Notes under the pieces: generated by a model
The model's database searches: none
The model's input: only the letters and a program-made list of their open reading frames with translations
What the model was told of the DNA's origin: nothing
In this document: piece by piece, positions 1 to 11,378 of the stretch
Position numbering within the stretch: the first letter of the stretch is position 1
Layout: the number at the start of each line of letters is the position of its first letter
Position numbers and translations under genes: made by a program
Source of the DNA: Gymnothorax reevesii
Taxonomy: Eukaryota > Chordata > Actinopteri > Anguilliformes > Muraenidae
NCBI GenBank assembly: GCA_029721435.1
Contig: CM056574.1
Coordinates: 3,316,001 to 3,380,000 of the forward strand
Direction: 5' to 3'
DNA: 64,000 bases

Positions 1-21
1 ACGGCAGCAGGTGCGGATGCG

Positions 22-390
22 TTGGACATTTTCAACAGCATGGAGTTATCAGCAGGTGAGCAAAAGGATTTTAAAATAGTGATGGACAAATTCGCTGCCT
101 TTTGCATTCCAAAGAAGAATGAGACATATGAAAGATTTGTTTTCAATAGCCTGTCACAGACAGAGTCAGAGACTGTTGAGGAGTTTATTATGGACGTTAA
201 GGTAAAAAGCCAGTCTTGCAATTTTGGCGGGCGGGCTGACTCTCTGGTCCGTGACAGGATAGTGATGGGTGTGCGTGACAAGAGACTAAGAGAGAAGATG
301 CTCAGAGAGACTGACTTGACCCTGGACCGAGCTACACAGATTTGTCAGGCAAGAGAAGTGACACAGAATAGAATGAAAAGCATGGACTGA
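22..390 (+). pseudogene. Ty3/Gypsy gag fragment (capsid region)
   Basis: An open stretch of 122 residues has the helical, charged character of retrotransposon gag, with a YERFVFNSL...VEEFIMDVK region typical of the capsid domain. It stops at 388-390, before the zinc-knuckle segment, which resumes in another frame near 484. The true start is probably upstream of the window. No function is expected. Confidence 0.7.
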
Positions 391-483
391 GGACAGCTGA
401 AAGAGACAGTTACGGAAATAGACACTGCGACAAAGCACAAGGCAAAGTGGCAGAGTGGTGACAGACGGAACCAGAGTGTAGAA

Positions 484-1077
484 GTGAAGCAATGCTCACG
501 CCACGGCGGAGAACACAGGCCACAGCAATGTCCAGCGTTCGGGAGAGAGTGTAGAAAGTGTGGCAGACGGAACCTCTTTGCCAAGGTCTACAAACAGAAA
601 AGGGTCCACTACAGAGAGGAGGACAATAAAGATGACTGCGGCAGTGATGGCACAGGCGAGCTCTTCGTGAAGTTCGTGGGAATGGTGTCCAGTCCAACGG
701 CGAAGGATGACGAGTGGACTGCCGAGTACATGATCAATGGAACAGACATAAGTTTCAAGTTGGACACCGGCGCGCAAGTCAACATACTGTCTGAAACTGA
801 TCTGGCTAGGTTGAAAATCCCAGGCTGTGTGAACACTAAGGACAGAGTGAAACTGAGGGCATACAGTGGGAAGGCCATCCCTACACGTGGTACGTGCACT
901 TTGGTAATGTGCATAAAAGGTGAGCGATATGATGTACCATTAGTTATCGTGCAAGGTAACAAAACGCCCATGATTGGGCTTAAAACCTGCAATGCATTAG
1001 GCCTAGTGAAACGTATTCAGGCAGTCACAGAGTGTGACCAGGGCAACGTAGAGGATGAATATGCAGATGTGTATTAA
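484..1077 (+). pseudogene. gag zinc-knuckle remnant plus retropepsin domain
   Basis: The first ~40 residues carry Cys/His spacing reminiscent of two gag knuckles (CSRHGGEHRPQQC, then CRKC), but expected cysteines are missing, so nucleic-acid binding is probably lost. From about residue 80 a retropepsin-like aspartic protease follows, with the catalytic LDTGAQVNIL motif and a later GLKTCNALGL segment in the place of the usual flap/ILG-like motif. In a working element this enzyme would cut the polyprotein. The frame stops at 1075-1077, just before the reverse transcriptase. Confidence 0.75.
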
Positions 1078-1909
1078 GGCATTGGAAAGCTGGGTGTCAC
1101 ACACGGAATAGAGCTTAAAAAGCCATGTAATCCAGTCATACATGTTGCCAGGACGGTGCCTTTAGCTCTGCGGGACAAGCTCAAAGCTGAGTTAGGCAGG
1201 TTAGAGTCCCTGGGTATAGTAGAGAAGAGAGGAGCCTACTGAGTGGGTACACTCACTTGTAGTGGTAGAGAAGAGGGATGGCTCAATAAGGTTATGCATT
1301 GACCCCAAAGAGCTGAACAAAGACCTCAAACGAGAGCATTACCAGTTGCCTACAAGAGGGGACATATTTGGAAACATAGCTGGTGCAAAATACTTTTCTA
1401 AATTAGATGCATCCTCAGGGTTCTGGCAGATAGGTTTAGACCAGGACATTGTTAGACTATGCACATTTAACACCGCTTTTGGAAGGTATTCCTTTAAGAG
1501 GTTACCTTTTGGACTGGCATCTGCACCTGAGGTGTTTCACAGAACGATACAACAGATCTTTGAGAAGGTTCCAGGTGCCAAGGTATACATAGATGACATC
1601 TTGGAATGGGGCAGTACAATTGAGGAACATAATGAGAGGCTGAAAATGGCCCTAGATGCAGCCAGATCCAGTGGTTTGAAACTAAATGCAGGCAAATGCC
1701 AGTACAGACAAACAGAGATCACCTTTCTGGGGGAACAGTTGACACAAGAGGGTGTACAAATAGACCAAGATAAAGTTTCTGCCATCAGGAACATGCCTGC
1801 ACCCACAGACAAAGAGATTTTTAGGAATGGTCAACTATGTAGGCAGGTTTATCCCAAACTTAGCCAGCCACACCAGTCTGTTGAGAGGACTGCTGGTCAA
1901 GACAGCTGA
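1078..1909 (+). pseudogene. Ty3/Gypsy reverse transcriptase (broken)
   Basis: From 1262 the frame encodes reverse-transcriptase blocks in order: RLCIDPKELN, KLDASSGFWQIGLD, FGRYSFKRLPFGLASAPE and the active site YIDDIL (residues ~110-115 of the open frame). Upstream DNA (1130-1260) encodes the preceding finger region (LRDKLKAELGRLESLGIVEK) but has a stop near 1240. A frameshift near 1815-1830 moves the thumb into another frame. Role in an intact element: copying retrotransposon RNA into DNA. Confidence 0.85.
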
Positions 1910-2647
1910 CTGGAACTGGGACAGCAACCATCAGCGGGAGTTTGAGGAGCTGAAGGGCTTAATAGTGAAAGCTCCGGTCTTAAAATACTATGATGAGAAA
2001 CGCCAAACCAAAATATCAGCAGATGCATCAAAGTCAGGGATAGGTGCAGTGTTGTTGCAGAGACACAACACCAGGTGGCGCCCGGTAGCCTATGCCTTTA
2101 GGGCACTGACAATCTCAGAGTGCAATTATGCACAAATAGAGAAAGAGGCTTTAGCTCTGGCATACGGGTGTGAAAAGTTCCATGTGTTTATCTGTGGTAA
2201 AAAGGTGTGGCCAAGACAGACCACAAGGCGCTAGTGACTATTGCAAAAAAGGGTTTAGCAGACACACCACCTAGAGTACAAAGGATGTTCCTCAAAATGC
2301 AGAAATATGACATTGAGCTTGAGTACAGACCTGGTAAAGAACTCCTAGTAGCAGACACACTGTCACGTGCATCCGACAGTACAGTCCCAGTGAAACAGTA
2401 TGAGCAGGACGAAACTGTGCATGTCAATCTGATTAGAAAAAGCTGTCCAGTCTCAGATGAAGTGTGGATTGTCATATCAAGAGCCACAGCTGAAGATGAC
2501 ACACTTAAAGGGGTAGTGAAAGCAATCACCCTGGGTGAGTCTGTACACAAGGTCCCCGCACCCTACCACCAGTACTGGGATGAGCTATCGGTAGTAGACG
2601 GCATCCTTTTTAGGGGCTCTAGGATAGTGGTTCCTAAGGTGTTGTGA
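1827..2647 (+). pseudogene. Ty3/Gypsy RNase H region and linker (broken)
   Basis: The first frame (1827-2234) completes the thumb (NYVGRFIPNLA) and enters RNase H with ISADASKSGIGAVLLQ and IEKEALALAYGCEKFHVFI. A frameshift near 2207-2230 leads to a second frame with TDHKALV and the ARTLSRA-like end VADTLSRASD. The next ~80 residues are a linker to integrase and stop at 2645. The RNase H would degrade RNA in RNA-DNA hybrids. Confidence 0.8.
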
Positions 2648-3715
2648 CTCAACATGTTGATAACCATACATGAGGGACATCTGGGCATGGAAAAGTCCAA
2701 GAGAAGGGCCAAAGCAGCGTTACACTGGCCAGGTATGGGTGCAGACATAGAGCAAACGGTACAGTCATGTGAGACATGTCAAAAGCAGAGGGCCAAACAG
2801 ACGAAGGAACCCATGTGGGTTGAGGAACAGGAGGTGAGCAAACCATGGAGCAAAGTGGGTATAGATTTGTTTGAGCTAGAAGGGAAACATGTGCGTCTTG
2901 TAGATTACTATTCAAACTACCCAGAGATGGCGCTCCGAAGAAACACAACAGCATCACAGGTTATCACATCAAGTCAGCCTTTGCCCGTCATGGGATACCT
3001 GACTATGTAATGACTGATAATGGACCACAGTTTAGCTGTGAGGAGTTCAGTACCTTTGCAAAGGCGTACACATTCACACATGTGACATCAAGTCCTAGAT
3101 ATCCACAGTCAAACGGTCTCATAGAAAATGGGGTGAAAATTGTGAAGTTGTTGCTTAAGAAAGCTTTTGATTCAAAGACTGACCCTTACGTGGCACTGCT
3201 TAACTATAGAGCAACCGCACTGTCTCATGGTAAATCGCCAGCTGAGCTGCTGTTCAATAGACAGCTCAAAACATGGATGTCACAGTTACCAGAGAGTGAA
3301 GGGACACCCACTACTGGAGACACAGGGGTAGTTCAGGCAAAACACCAGGGCAAACTGAGGCAGAAAAAAAATGATGACCGAGGGTCAAAAGTCCTGAGCG
3401 AGCTGAAACAAAATGATAGAGTAAGAAAACACAATGGTCAGCACTGGAACCTAGAAGCTAGGGTGTTACAGAATGTGGCCCCAAGATCCTCTGAGGTGCA
3501 AACACTTGAGGGGGCAACATAGGCGAAACCGCAGACACTTACTCAAGGTACCTGAGAGGGATAACCGTGTCACCGAGGACACAAATGCAAATGGTGATAA
3601 TGCAGAGTCATTTGGGCCAGACACACCTGGGTATGAAGGTAATGAACACACTGAAACAGAAAGGAGGTCTGGTAGACTCACCAAAGCACCTCGGAGACTC
3701 ATTGAGGAAATGTGA
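2648..3715 (+). pseudogene. Ty3/Gypsy integrase (broken)
   Basis: The first frame (2654-3010) holds the HHCC zinc finger (HEGHLGMEKSKRRA...CETCQKQ) and the first catalytic Asp region (VGIDLFELEGKHVRLVDYYS). A stop at 3008 separates it from a second frame (3010-3522), which carries TDNGPQF, the second Asp, and NGLIENGVKIVK, the catalytic Glu. A third frame (3473-3715) encodes an Arg/Lys- and Glu-rich tail ending RRLIEEM. The intact enzyme would join element DNA to the genome. Confidence 0.85.
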
Positions 3716-3839
3716 TAAAATACTGTCTTGTTTTATGTTGGTATTTTCACAAGTCTTGTTTTGTTTTGGTGTTTTACACAATTGATATTGTTACACTAAG
3801 AGAAAAGTAAAAGTTCTGAAACTGTTAGTTGAAGTGCAT

Positions 3840-4088
3840 TACTGTAACCTGTTATGGATGTAATGAGAAATTCTGTCTTATGTTTCCAGACACAACCAAT
3901 TGTTAACATTGTTCTTGACGAGAGAGATGTTATACGTGATCACGTCACACCTACGCGACGTGAGCGACGCAGGCGGGCTTGGACGAGAGAGAGCAACGAT
4001 TCCTTGTGACGAGCGCAGTCAATAAAGTTGTCAGCTAAAATACAGCTTGTCCGATTCTATCCGTGTGAATGCCAAACAACAGTTGTAA
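3840..4088 (+). repeat. Probable 3' LTR region of the first Ty3/Gypsy copy
   Basis: After the last pol-derived frame the sequence is non-coding and contains an AATAAA signal at about 4020, then ends near ...CCAAACAACA. This fits a 3' LTR with a polyadenylation signal. The 5' LTR is outside the window, so the borders cannot be fixed by comparison and are approximate. Confidence 0.4.
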
Positions 4089-4091
4089 CAT

Positions 4092-4227
4092 CACGTGATG
4101 CATTTGCTGTCAAATAATCGTCACATGGAAAGATATAACGAGGCTTGTTCAACAAAAACCAGTGTACTTTGTTCAGAAAAATACGCAAGCAAACTTGAAT
4201 AATTTGCGATAATAATCAATTGTGTGT
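4092..4227 (+). repeat. Left inverted-repeat arm
   Basis: It begins near ATCACGTGATG, contains TTGCTGTCAAATAA and ends near AATAATTTGCGATAATAATCAA. It pairs with 8296-8440 over most of its length with scattered mismatches. Confidence 0.7.
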
Positions 4228-4249
4228 GACGTACAGTTCAGGAACCACA

Positions 4250-4800
4250 CGCGAGAGACAGCAATCCAAAAAAAAAACGTATGCCTTTAATGGAGTCCGA
4301 GTCAAAGCCAGAAAACAGGAATTGCCAAGCCACAATACTGAATCCAAAGACAGTATCGACTAGACAGGCCGGGGTCAGAACCAGTGAGACAGATGGGCAG
4401 AGGTACAAAAACGAGAGGCAAAAAGTCGTAGTCGATGAGCAAAGCCAATGGTCATACACAGGGCATCCAAACACAGAACTCGTGGTCATACAAAAACAGG
4501 TCAAAATCCAGAAAGGCAAAAACAGTACAAAAGGCAATGGCAAGACTCAGAGTAGGACTATCCAGTAGAAGAGAAACAATAATCACAGGCGTACAAGGAG
4601 CTCAGCACAATGAAATATTGATCAACATTCTGACAAGAGCTGAGAGTGAAAAGACTCCTAATATACACACAGGAAGGGTCACATGCTATACAGAGATCAG
4701 CTGTGGGGAATGAGACTAATTACATCGGGAGAATCACATGAGGGAAACCCTTACCACAGAAATTGGCGAGAGACAAAATACGGACAGGAATCAAAATGTT
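4250..4800 (-). mobile_element. Solo-LTR-like segment
   Basis: Read on the minus strand this stretch has a TATATTAGGAG-like TATA region (near 4660), a long TGAC/TTTGAC/CTGT-rich leader, an ATTAAAG signal (near 4285) and a T-rich end. That architecture is common in solo LTRs of fish Gypsy elements. It encodes no recognisable protein. Borders and family are not established. Confidence 0.35.
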
Positions 4801-5019
4801 TGCTGAAAATAACATCACCATACTGCCTGTGTGATGTAACCGACCAGAAGTAGCTTAATACAGCGGAGTGTGCAAATAGCCTTTGATAAATTATAGGCCC
4901 TAAAACATTTTTACCCATTCAGTCTCTTTCAATGCACATTTGTGCAAAAATTTTGGCACCCCTAGTTTAAATGTCTGTTTCAATTAATCTGTTGTAATTC
5001 TGCTCTTTTGGTTTTGGTA

Positions 5020-6155
5020 GTTCTGCTATGCCATGATCCCTAGCCTAGTTTAAGTTCTGTGCCTGGCCTTGCCATGATTATTGATTCTTGTGTTTAGTGA
5101 CCACTGCCTTTGTCTGACCATTCTTAGGATTATGTATTGTGTTTTTGGTATTTTAAATTTCCTTGTGTTATTATTTTTCATGTTTTAGTTTATTAGTTAT
5201 CATGCCATGTTTTCATTTTCATGCTTTGCACCTTGTCTCCCCTGTCTTGTCATGTGTGTATCTTTGCTCACGGTCCCTTGTCTTGTGTGCCACTCATTCG
5301 GGTGATTTATTGGTTTCTGGGTTTCAATCTTCTTTCATTATCTCGTGTTCTTCCTTCCTCTCTCTTTTACTGTCTTACTAACACATACTAACAGTTTATT
5401 GTTTTTGCTAATTACTAACCCACACTTATCTTGTATATTTTGACTAACTTACTAACGAGCACTCGGGATTGTATAGCTGCACTTACTAATTGACTAACGA
5501 TCTCTCAGCAGTCGCTCAATTCTAATCCCCGCCTCCTTGCCTATCCCTAGTTATTTCTGCTGCTATTTTCTGTGGATTTCCACTTATACTTTACACTTTC
5601 CTTTTCTTTAAACTATGCACTTTAGTACTCCTTAACTGGAGCTGTTGTTCTGTTCATAGGTTTGTCTTGTGAACCCTGTCTGCGTTTTGGCTACAGCCAA
5701 ATTCATGTAATAACTTTATTCCTCATGTGTCTCTGCCTGATCATTGCTACCATTGATTGCACCTGTTCTACCTGATCACGTGTTCTCCCAGATGTGTATA
5801 TAAGATGTCTGTTTGGTTCACTTTCTTGTCAGATTGTTCTTCCTAGTTTTCTGTGCCACGTTTGTTTTCTGCCTTGATTCTTAGTGATTTATCTTTCTGA
5901 CTGGACCGCCTGACTACGAGCTTTGCCTATTCCCTGTATTGTACCGCATTCTTGTTTATCGACCTCTTTTTGCCTGACTACGGATTTTGTGATTGGTGCC
6001 CTGGTTTTGATTCTGGATTACACCCATTGGACTTTGATTTTGGATGTGGACTCTGTACTGTCGCCAGCTCTGTGGGGGGTTTCCCCGTTCAGAAATAAAG
6101 CCTCCTTTTTGTATTCTACTGGTTGTCGCACTTGGTTCATTTCGTAAATCCCAAC
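5020..6155 (+). mobile_element. Solo-LTR-like segment inside the Tc1 copy
   Basis: The plus strand is T/C-rich and has a TATATAAG box near 5797, a following leader rich in CTGACT/TTTTGATTCTGGA repeats, and an AATAAAG polyadenylation signal near 6096. These are the hallmarks of a fish retrotransposon LTR. No flanking duplication was resolved, so the borders are approximate. Confidence 0.35.
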
Positions 6156-6318
6156 ATAATCTCCAAGTGATTTAAACCAAACCTGAACACTAAATGCTAA
6201 AAAGTTAAACATGACACATCATCACATTTCAAAGCAAGAATAATATTTATTTTACTTTTTACAGTTTCAAAATTATAGTACCAGCAAAAAGGCCTTGTGC
6301 AAAGGTTTGGGAACCCTG

Positions 6319-7190
6319 TCAGCTCGTACTTTGTAACTCCTCCTCGGGCAGCTGTAACAGCTTGCAAACACTTCCTGTAGCCTGCTGAGAGTCTTTCAGT
6401 TCTTGTCTTTGGAATTTCTCCCCACTGTTCCTGACAGGGACCTCTGGCTCAGAAATATTCTTCGGCCTTCTTGCATACATGGCATGTTTGAGGTCTGTCC
6501 ACAGATTTTCAATAATATTCCAGTCTGGGGACTGTGTTGGCCGTTCCAAAACCTTCATCCGTCTTTCCTGGAGGTACTTCATGGTGGATTTTGAGGTTTG
6601 CTTCGGGTCATTGTCTTGCTGGAAAACCCAAGGTCTCTTCAACTTCAGTTTCTGGACTGAGCTTTGAACATCAGCCTCTAGAATGTCTTGATATTTGGTG
6701 GAATCCATTCTTCTCTCCACTCACACAACACTGCCTGAGCCCCCAGCTGCTACACAACCCCAAAGCATCATGGATACACTTCCATGCTTTACAGTTGACA
6801 ATGTGTTTTTCTCCACAAATGCTTCACCCATTTTTCTCAACATACCTTAGTTGAAAAAGTTCAATTTTGGTTTCATCAGTCCAAAGCAAGTTATTCCAAT
6901 AGGCTTGAGGTTTCTCAAGGTTTTCTTTTGCATACTTCAGATACTTTTGTGTTGGTCGTAGAAAAGGCTATTTTCTTTTCTCTGCCATGTAGGTCTTTGT
7001 TGTTTAAGGTTCGCTGTACTGTTGTCCTGTGAAACTCTACACCTGTGTCTGCTGCTCTTTTCAGCAGCTCTCTTGCAGTGATGTTTGGGTTCCTCTGAGC
7101 TTTTCTCACCAGATCTCGGGCCATTCTATCTGAAATTTTTCTTGGTCTTACAGATCTTGCCTTGACTTCAATTGTTCCATTGCTGTATAA
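6319..7190 (-). pseudogene. Tc1-like transposase (inactive)
   Basis: The N-terminal paired-type helix-turn-helix region is at 6915-7190 (PRKISDR, then ITARELLKRA and TVQRTLNNK). The first catalytic Asp is in LLWTDETKIELF near 6870. The second is in FQQDNDPKQTSK and the catalytic Glu in SPDWNIIENLW, both within 6319-6720. The order and motifs are those of a DD34E Tc1 transposase, which cuts and pastes its own DNA. Stops and frame changes between 6720 and 6915 break it into at least two frames, so it should not make active enzyme. Confidence 0.9.
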
Positions 7191-7261
7191 ATGCCTTCCC
7201 CCAAACCAAGGGGAAAAACCAAGGGTGCACCATTAAAAATCTGAGGGTGGCCCCAAAATTT

Positions 7262-8060
7262 TGGTCTGTAGTGTACTATTGAATGAATTTGGCACTTTAT
7301 CCATTGCAAACTTCATTTGCAAGAACTACACGCTCTAAAATATCCCCCCAATTCAATTGTCTCCATTTGCACATTGCAAAGCACCATTTTTGACGGCCAT
7401 TTATTGAATAACTTCGTCATGGAATCATTTCATATTCAGTGCGCTTGTACTAGAATGCATGTGGTATGGTAGGGAAGGGTTATTTACTACAGAATTTCAG
7501 CTAAACTGGAATTACGGCCCTCAAATATGGCTCCCCGTTCATTTGCACATCGCAAAGTACCAGCTTTGACAGCTATTTATTTAAAATTTAGAAAATTTAG
7601 TAAAAAGTACTGACTTTGATGGGCATTTATTTAATTCCACCACAAAATGTCCTCATATTCAGTATCCCTGCATTGAAGACATTCGTCTTGTATTGTAAAG
7701 AAGTGTAATTTTTCGAAAAATTTTTGATTTGCAAGAATTAAAGGCCATGAAAATGGCCACCCATTCAGTCTCAATTCACACATTGCAATGTACCAACTTG
7801 GACAGTCATTTATTCAATAATTTCACCATAAAATCTCTTCATATTCAATTTGCTTGTTCTAACATACATGTAATATGACATGCAAGTATTATTGATTTGT
7901 GGGAATTACAGGCCCTCAAACATGGCCCTTCATTCCATTTTCTCCAATTGCATATTGCAAAGTACCAACTTTTATGGCCATTTATAAAATAATTCTCCCA
8001 TTGAATCTCTCCTTATTCAGTACACTTGTACTACAGCACATGCAGTATGGTCCTGTATTT
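7262..8060. repeat. Diverged ~180-bp tandem repeat, about four units
   Basis: Phrases recur in the same order: TTTGCACATTGCAAAGTACCA, then a GGCCATTTATT block, then a CTTCATATTCA block, then CTTGTACTA...CATGTAATATG. Units start near 7320, 7480, 7700 and 7890 and differ at many positions. A partial unit (ATAGGCCCTAAAACATTTTTACCCATTCAGTCTC) at ~4890 on the other side of the Tc1 copy shows that the transposon landed in this array. Confidence 0.6.
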
Positions 8061-8295
8061 CTCCTCACTCTTTCTCCTATTCACCTGATACCAATTTTGA
8101 TGGCAACTGTATGTATTAATTCCAGAGTATTTTCTGCTCTTATTGATTTCCTTGCCTTATGTAAGAACACATGTACTGTAACAAGCAATTGTAAGTGCTG
8201 ATCTGGAATAGTAGCACCTCACCAAAATCGCACCCATCACCTTGGCCAAACTACCAACATCCTATCCTGTTTAGTGAAAAAATAAATACATAATA

Positions 8296-8440
8296 ATCAA
8301 TCGGAAAACCAAATTATGCAAGTTTGCTTGCGTATTTTTCTGAACAAATTACACATTTATTTTTGTTGAACAAACCTCCTTATTTCTTTCCATGTGACGG
8401 TTATTTGACAGCAATTACGTCACGTGACATTACTACCGTG
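8296..8440 (-). repeat. Right inverted-repeat arm
   Basis: Its reverse complement matches 4092-4227, including the CACGTGA end, the GTCACATGGAAAGA block and the TACGCAAGCAAACTTG block. Confidence 0.7.
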
Positions 8441-8463
8441 ATGTCTGCTGTGTTTGTGCATTA

Positions 8464-8718
8464 TTATTTATTATTAGCTGTGACGGTACGACCGTCGTTT
8501 TCTGAGTTAGTGATAGCTTGACCGATGTTCAGAAACGTCGCTACCTCCAGGGGGTCAGGCTCATTCTGTCTTCCGTACAGCCCCAAGCATTTTAAAATCC
8601 CTCTCAGTGTACCCATACTAATCACAGTATCGCCCACCGTGCCCAATAATAGCATAATCTCGCCATGTTTTAAGGGAAGCATGAAGTAGAACTTAATCAA
8701 ATCATGTGAATGAGCCAA
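8464..8718 (-). pseudogene. N-terminal fragment of an integrase-like transposon protein
   Basis: The 84-residue frame contains LKHGEIMLLL, TVISMGTLRGILKCLGLYGR and DPLEVATFL. This resembles the N-terminal helix-turn-helix part of an integrase-core protein common in fish genomes (IS3EU/Ginger-like DNA transposons, from memory). Similarity ends after about residue 60, next to the right inverted-repeat arm, and no catalytic core follows. It is judged a truncated remnant. The family assignment needs a protein search. Confidence 0.45.
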
Positions 8719-8834
8719 AAGTTTCTTGTCATAATGTGATGTTTTCGCGTTGACACAACGTGGAGATATATTGTTAAAGTGTGAAAATATGTTGTAATAA
8801 CGCGAAAAGGATCTTGTAATATCAAGAAACTTTT
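8717..8834. repeat. Small foldback element (118 bp)
   Basis: AAAAGTTTCTTG at 8717-8728 is the exact reverse complement of CAAGAAACTTTT at 8823-8834. Inner parts (TTTTCGCGTT and AACGCGAAAA) also pair. This is the shape of a small MITE. No clear target duplication is seen. Confidence 0.5.
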
Positions 8835-8839
8835 CACTC

Positions 8840-10563
8840 GTGATGTGATTACAGACTTATTTTTTTCCCAGGAATGGCAGCAATAAGCTCCCGTAAGTCA
8901 GGGACTCTACCACATGACCACGTCCATTCATAAGTTTCAATGTCCCGTTGGAAACGATTGACCAATCAGAAGACGAGTAAAAGGTGCAGTAGACATAAAG
9001 TTTAGGAAAAAAAAATTGCGCACGGGCGAGCCGCTGAAGCAATAGATAACTACTGCCACTGGGGGGCGACAATGTTTTGTTCAAGCATCCTGCTGCTAAG
9101 ATAAAATGCTGTTGATGTTTCATTATGACAGAATGTTAGCAGGAAGGGGATAGTGAGACAGACAACAGCTTTGCTGGGAAGCTGGAAACGATTAACATCC
9201 ACTAATAATAATGAAAGACGAATAAACCTGTTATCGATCTGATCCTTCTGGCTTCTGAAAGTCAGTAGAAATGATGATTGTAATGAAGAGAATTAAAAAG
9301 AAATAAAGAAATTTTTTTTTCAAATAACTTCCACACTGGATGCAATGTTCTTCAACACTATTGATTATCATAACTATTTTCCTTTAATTGAGAATTAGTT
9401 TCATGCCCTATTTGCAGTAAAGATCATGCTCCAGCCAGCGCACCCAACATGCAGTGAAAACCGAAACCAGGGGCTCTTATGTAAGCCTCCTCACCCCAAA
9501 TACAATGGTTTCATTTTATTTTCTGAAGTGGTTAAATATTAAGCAGTTGTGGGATAAACCCCACATGAACACTGCTTTGCGAGGCTTTGACCTTTGGGAC
9601 AGATGAGTTTGTGTTTGGGTGTGGTTTCCACTTCCTGTTTTTGACTTTGTACGACACGTGCATGAGAGAGCTGACTTCTTCGGTCGTGAATAACGTCTAT
9701 ACGGGCAGCTATGTGTGAAACTGTGTCCCCCGTTCAGTTGGGTCCGAACCCAACAGGGTCACGCAGCCATAGGAGATTTATGATGGTGGAGCCGGTCAGG
9801 AGTCCAATCTGGTCCGATGCAGGCAGATAAACCTGCACTCTCACCAGCGGCATCAGCAGAGATTCTGTTTATTTTCTGGCCCTCAAATTATATTTATTTG
9901 TAATTTTGCTTCAGTCCTTTGCTTCAGTGACATCGAAAAAATGCGCAACAAAAATTGCTGGAACAACCAGAGAATGCCAGTCGGATGGTGTGCAGTCCTG
10001 GGGAAGTGGGCCTGTCGGTTTGGTATAGCCAGGAACAACCACTCATTTTCACGCAGTAAACATGGGCTAAGTGAGTAAAGCTTTAGGGAATCATAAAATA
10101 TACCTTATGATGTATGATAGATAAAGAGCTATAAGTGCCTCACACTGAATCAGAATTCCTGACTGATCCTGCTAATTCATTCACAGACAGACATGATGCG
10201 CGAATGCTTCAAACATCTTTGGACCTGTCGTGTGCCGCATGTAATTTGAGTCAGTAATGAGGGGTGTGTGATGATCTGCTCAGTGTCTCGGGGACCGCGA
10301 GCCGGCAGCTGTTTCCCTGACGACGGTCTAACAAGCCGACAGCTTCTGCCTGCAGAAGTCTGATGCCGACATCGAGAGGGCTCGAGATGAGCGCTGTCGA
10401 GAGTTCCTCTGAGCCACCCGAAATTCACATGCGACAGGAGGGCGAATTAAAGATCCGTCCAATCAAAGCGAGGCAAATTAAGTCAGCACCTATCCTGCAG
10501 CTGAGGGTAAATGGCAGCGAAAACTTAATCTGCTTAAATTACTGCAGCACCCACCGGAGAGCC
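8840..10563. other. Non-coding stretch
   Basis: AT-rich DNA without a convincing protein frame, RNA gene or repeat border. Frames of up to 175 codons near 10363 only run on into the CA array. No host exon was recognised. Confidence 0.5.
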
Positions 10564-10564
10564 A

Positions 10565-10671
10565 ACACACACACACACACATACACACCTGAGAGCCAAC
10601 ACACACACACACACACACACACACACCTGAGAGCCAACACACACACACACACACACACACACCTGAGAGCC

Positions 10672-10704
<33 letters not shown>

Positions 10705-10711
10705 GAGAGCC

Positions 10712-10746
<35 letters not shown>

Positions 10747-10827
10747 GAGAGCCAACACACACACACACACACACACATACACACACACCTGAGAGCCAAC
10801 ACACACACACACACACACCTGAGAGCC

Positions 10828-10860
<33 letters not shown>

Positions 10861-10903
10861 ACACACACACACACACAGACACACACCTGAGAGCCAACAC
10901 ACA

Positions 10904-10934
<31 letters not shown>

Positions 10935-10951
10935 CTGAGAGCCAACACACA

Positions 10952-10982
<31 letters not shown>

Positions 10983-11037
10983 CTGAGAGCCAACACACAC
11001 AAACACACACACACACACACCTGAGAGCAAACACACA

Positions 11038-11076
<39 letters not shown>

Positions 11077-11128
11077 GAGAGCCAACACACACAAACACAC
11101 ACACACACCTGAGAGCCAACACACACAA

Positions 11129-11168
<40 letters not shown>

Positions 11169-11337
11169 GAGAGCAAACACACACAAACACACACACACAC
11201 ACACACCTGAGAGCCAACACACACAAACACACACACACACACACACACCTGAGAGCCAACACACACAAACACACACACACACCTGAGAGCCAACACACAC
11301 AAAAACACACACACACAAACACACACACACACCTGAG

Positions 11338-11378
<41 letters not shown>

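Larger units (their letters stand above)
1..4088 (+). mobile_element. Decayed Ty3/Gypsy LTR retrotransposon (5' end outside window)
   Basis: Translated pieces follow the standard Ty3/Gypsy order: gag, protease, reverse transcriptase, RNase H, integrase, all on the plus strand. The pieces sit in different frames and are separated by stops (for example at 388, 1075, 1907, 2645 and 3008), so no full polyprotein can be made. The reverse transcriptase keeps YIDDIL and the integrase keeps its HHCC finger and late Asp/Glu motifs. The 5' LTR and start of gag are off the left edge. This is the conventional order (integrase last), unlike the two elements at 22-35 kb, so it belongs to another lineage. 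Family resemblance is to the C. elegans K02A2.6-like pol group, from memory. Confidence 0.9.
4945..7260 (-). mobile_element. Tc1/mariner-like transposon, interrupted
   Basis: A Tc1-type transposase lies at 6319-7190 on the minus strand. Related AT-rich ends occur near 4945-4975 (CAAAAATTTTGGCACCCC) and near 7235-7250 (GGCCCCAAAATTTTGG), suggesting terminal inverted repeats. The 1.1 kb between the left end and the transposase (5020-6155) looks like an LTR inserted later. Assigning the left end to the same Tc1 copy is an inference. Confidence 0.6.
4092..8440. mobile_element. Composite element bounded by ~140-bp inverted repeats
   Basis: DNA at about 4092-4227 recurs as its reverse complement at about 8296-8440: both contain the block around GTCACATGGAAAGA, then TTGTTCAACAAAAA and TTCAGAAAAATACGCAAGCA. 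Between them lie a diverged tandem repeat, a Tc1 transposon and two LTR-like segments, which look like later inserts. The arrangement suggests an old foldback or terminal-inverted-repeat transposon of unknown superfamily. No target-site duplication could be identified, so two independent opposite-strand copies of one repeat remain possible. Confidence 0.45.

Noticed and set aside
6403..6854. Plus-strand frames over the Tc1 region
   Set aside because: They overlap the minus-strand transposase, whose catalytic motifs identify the real coding strand.
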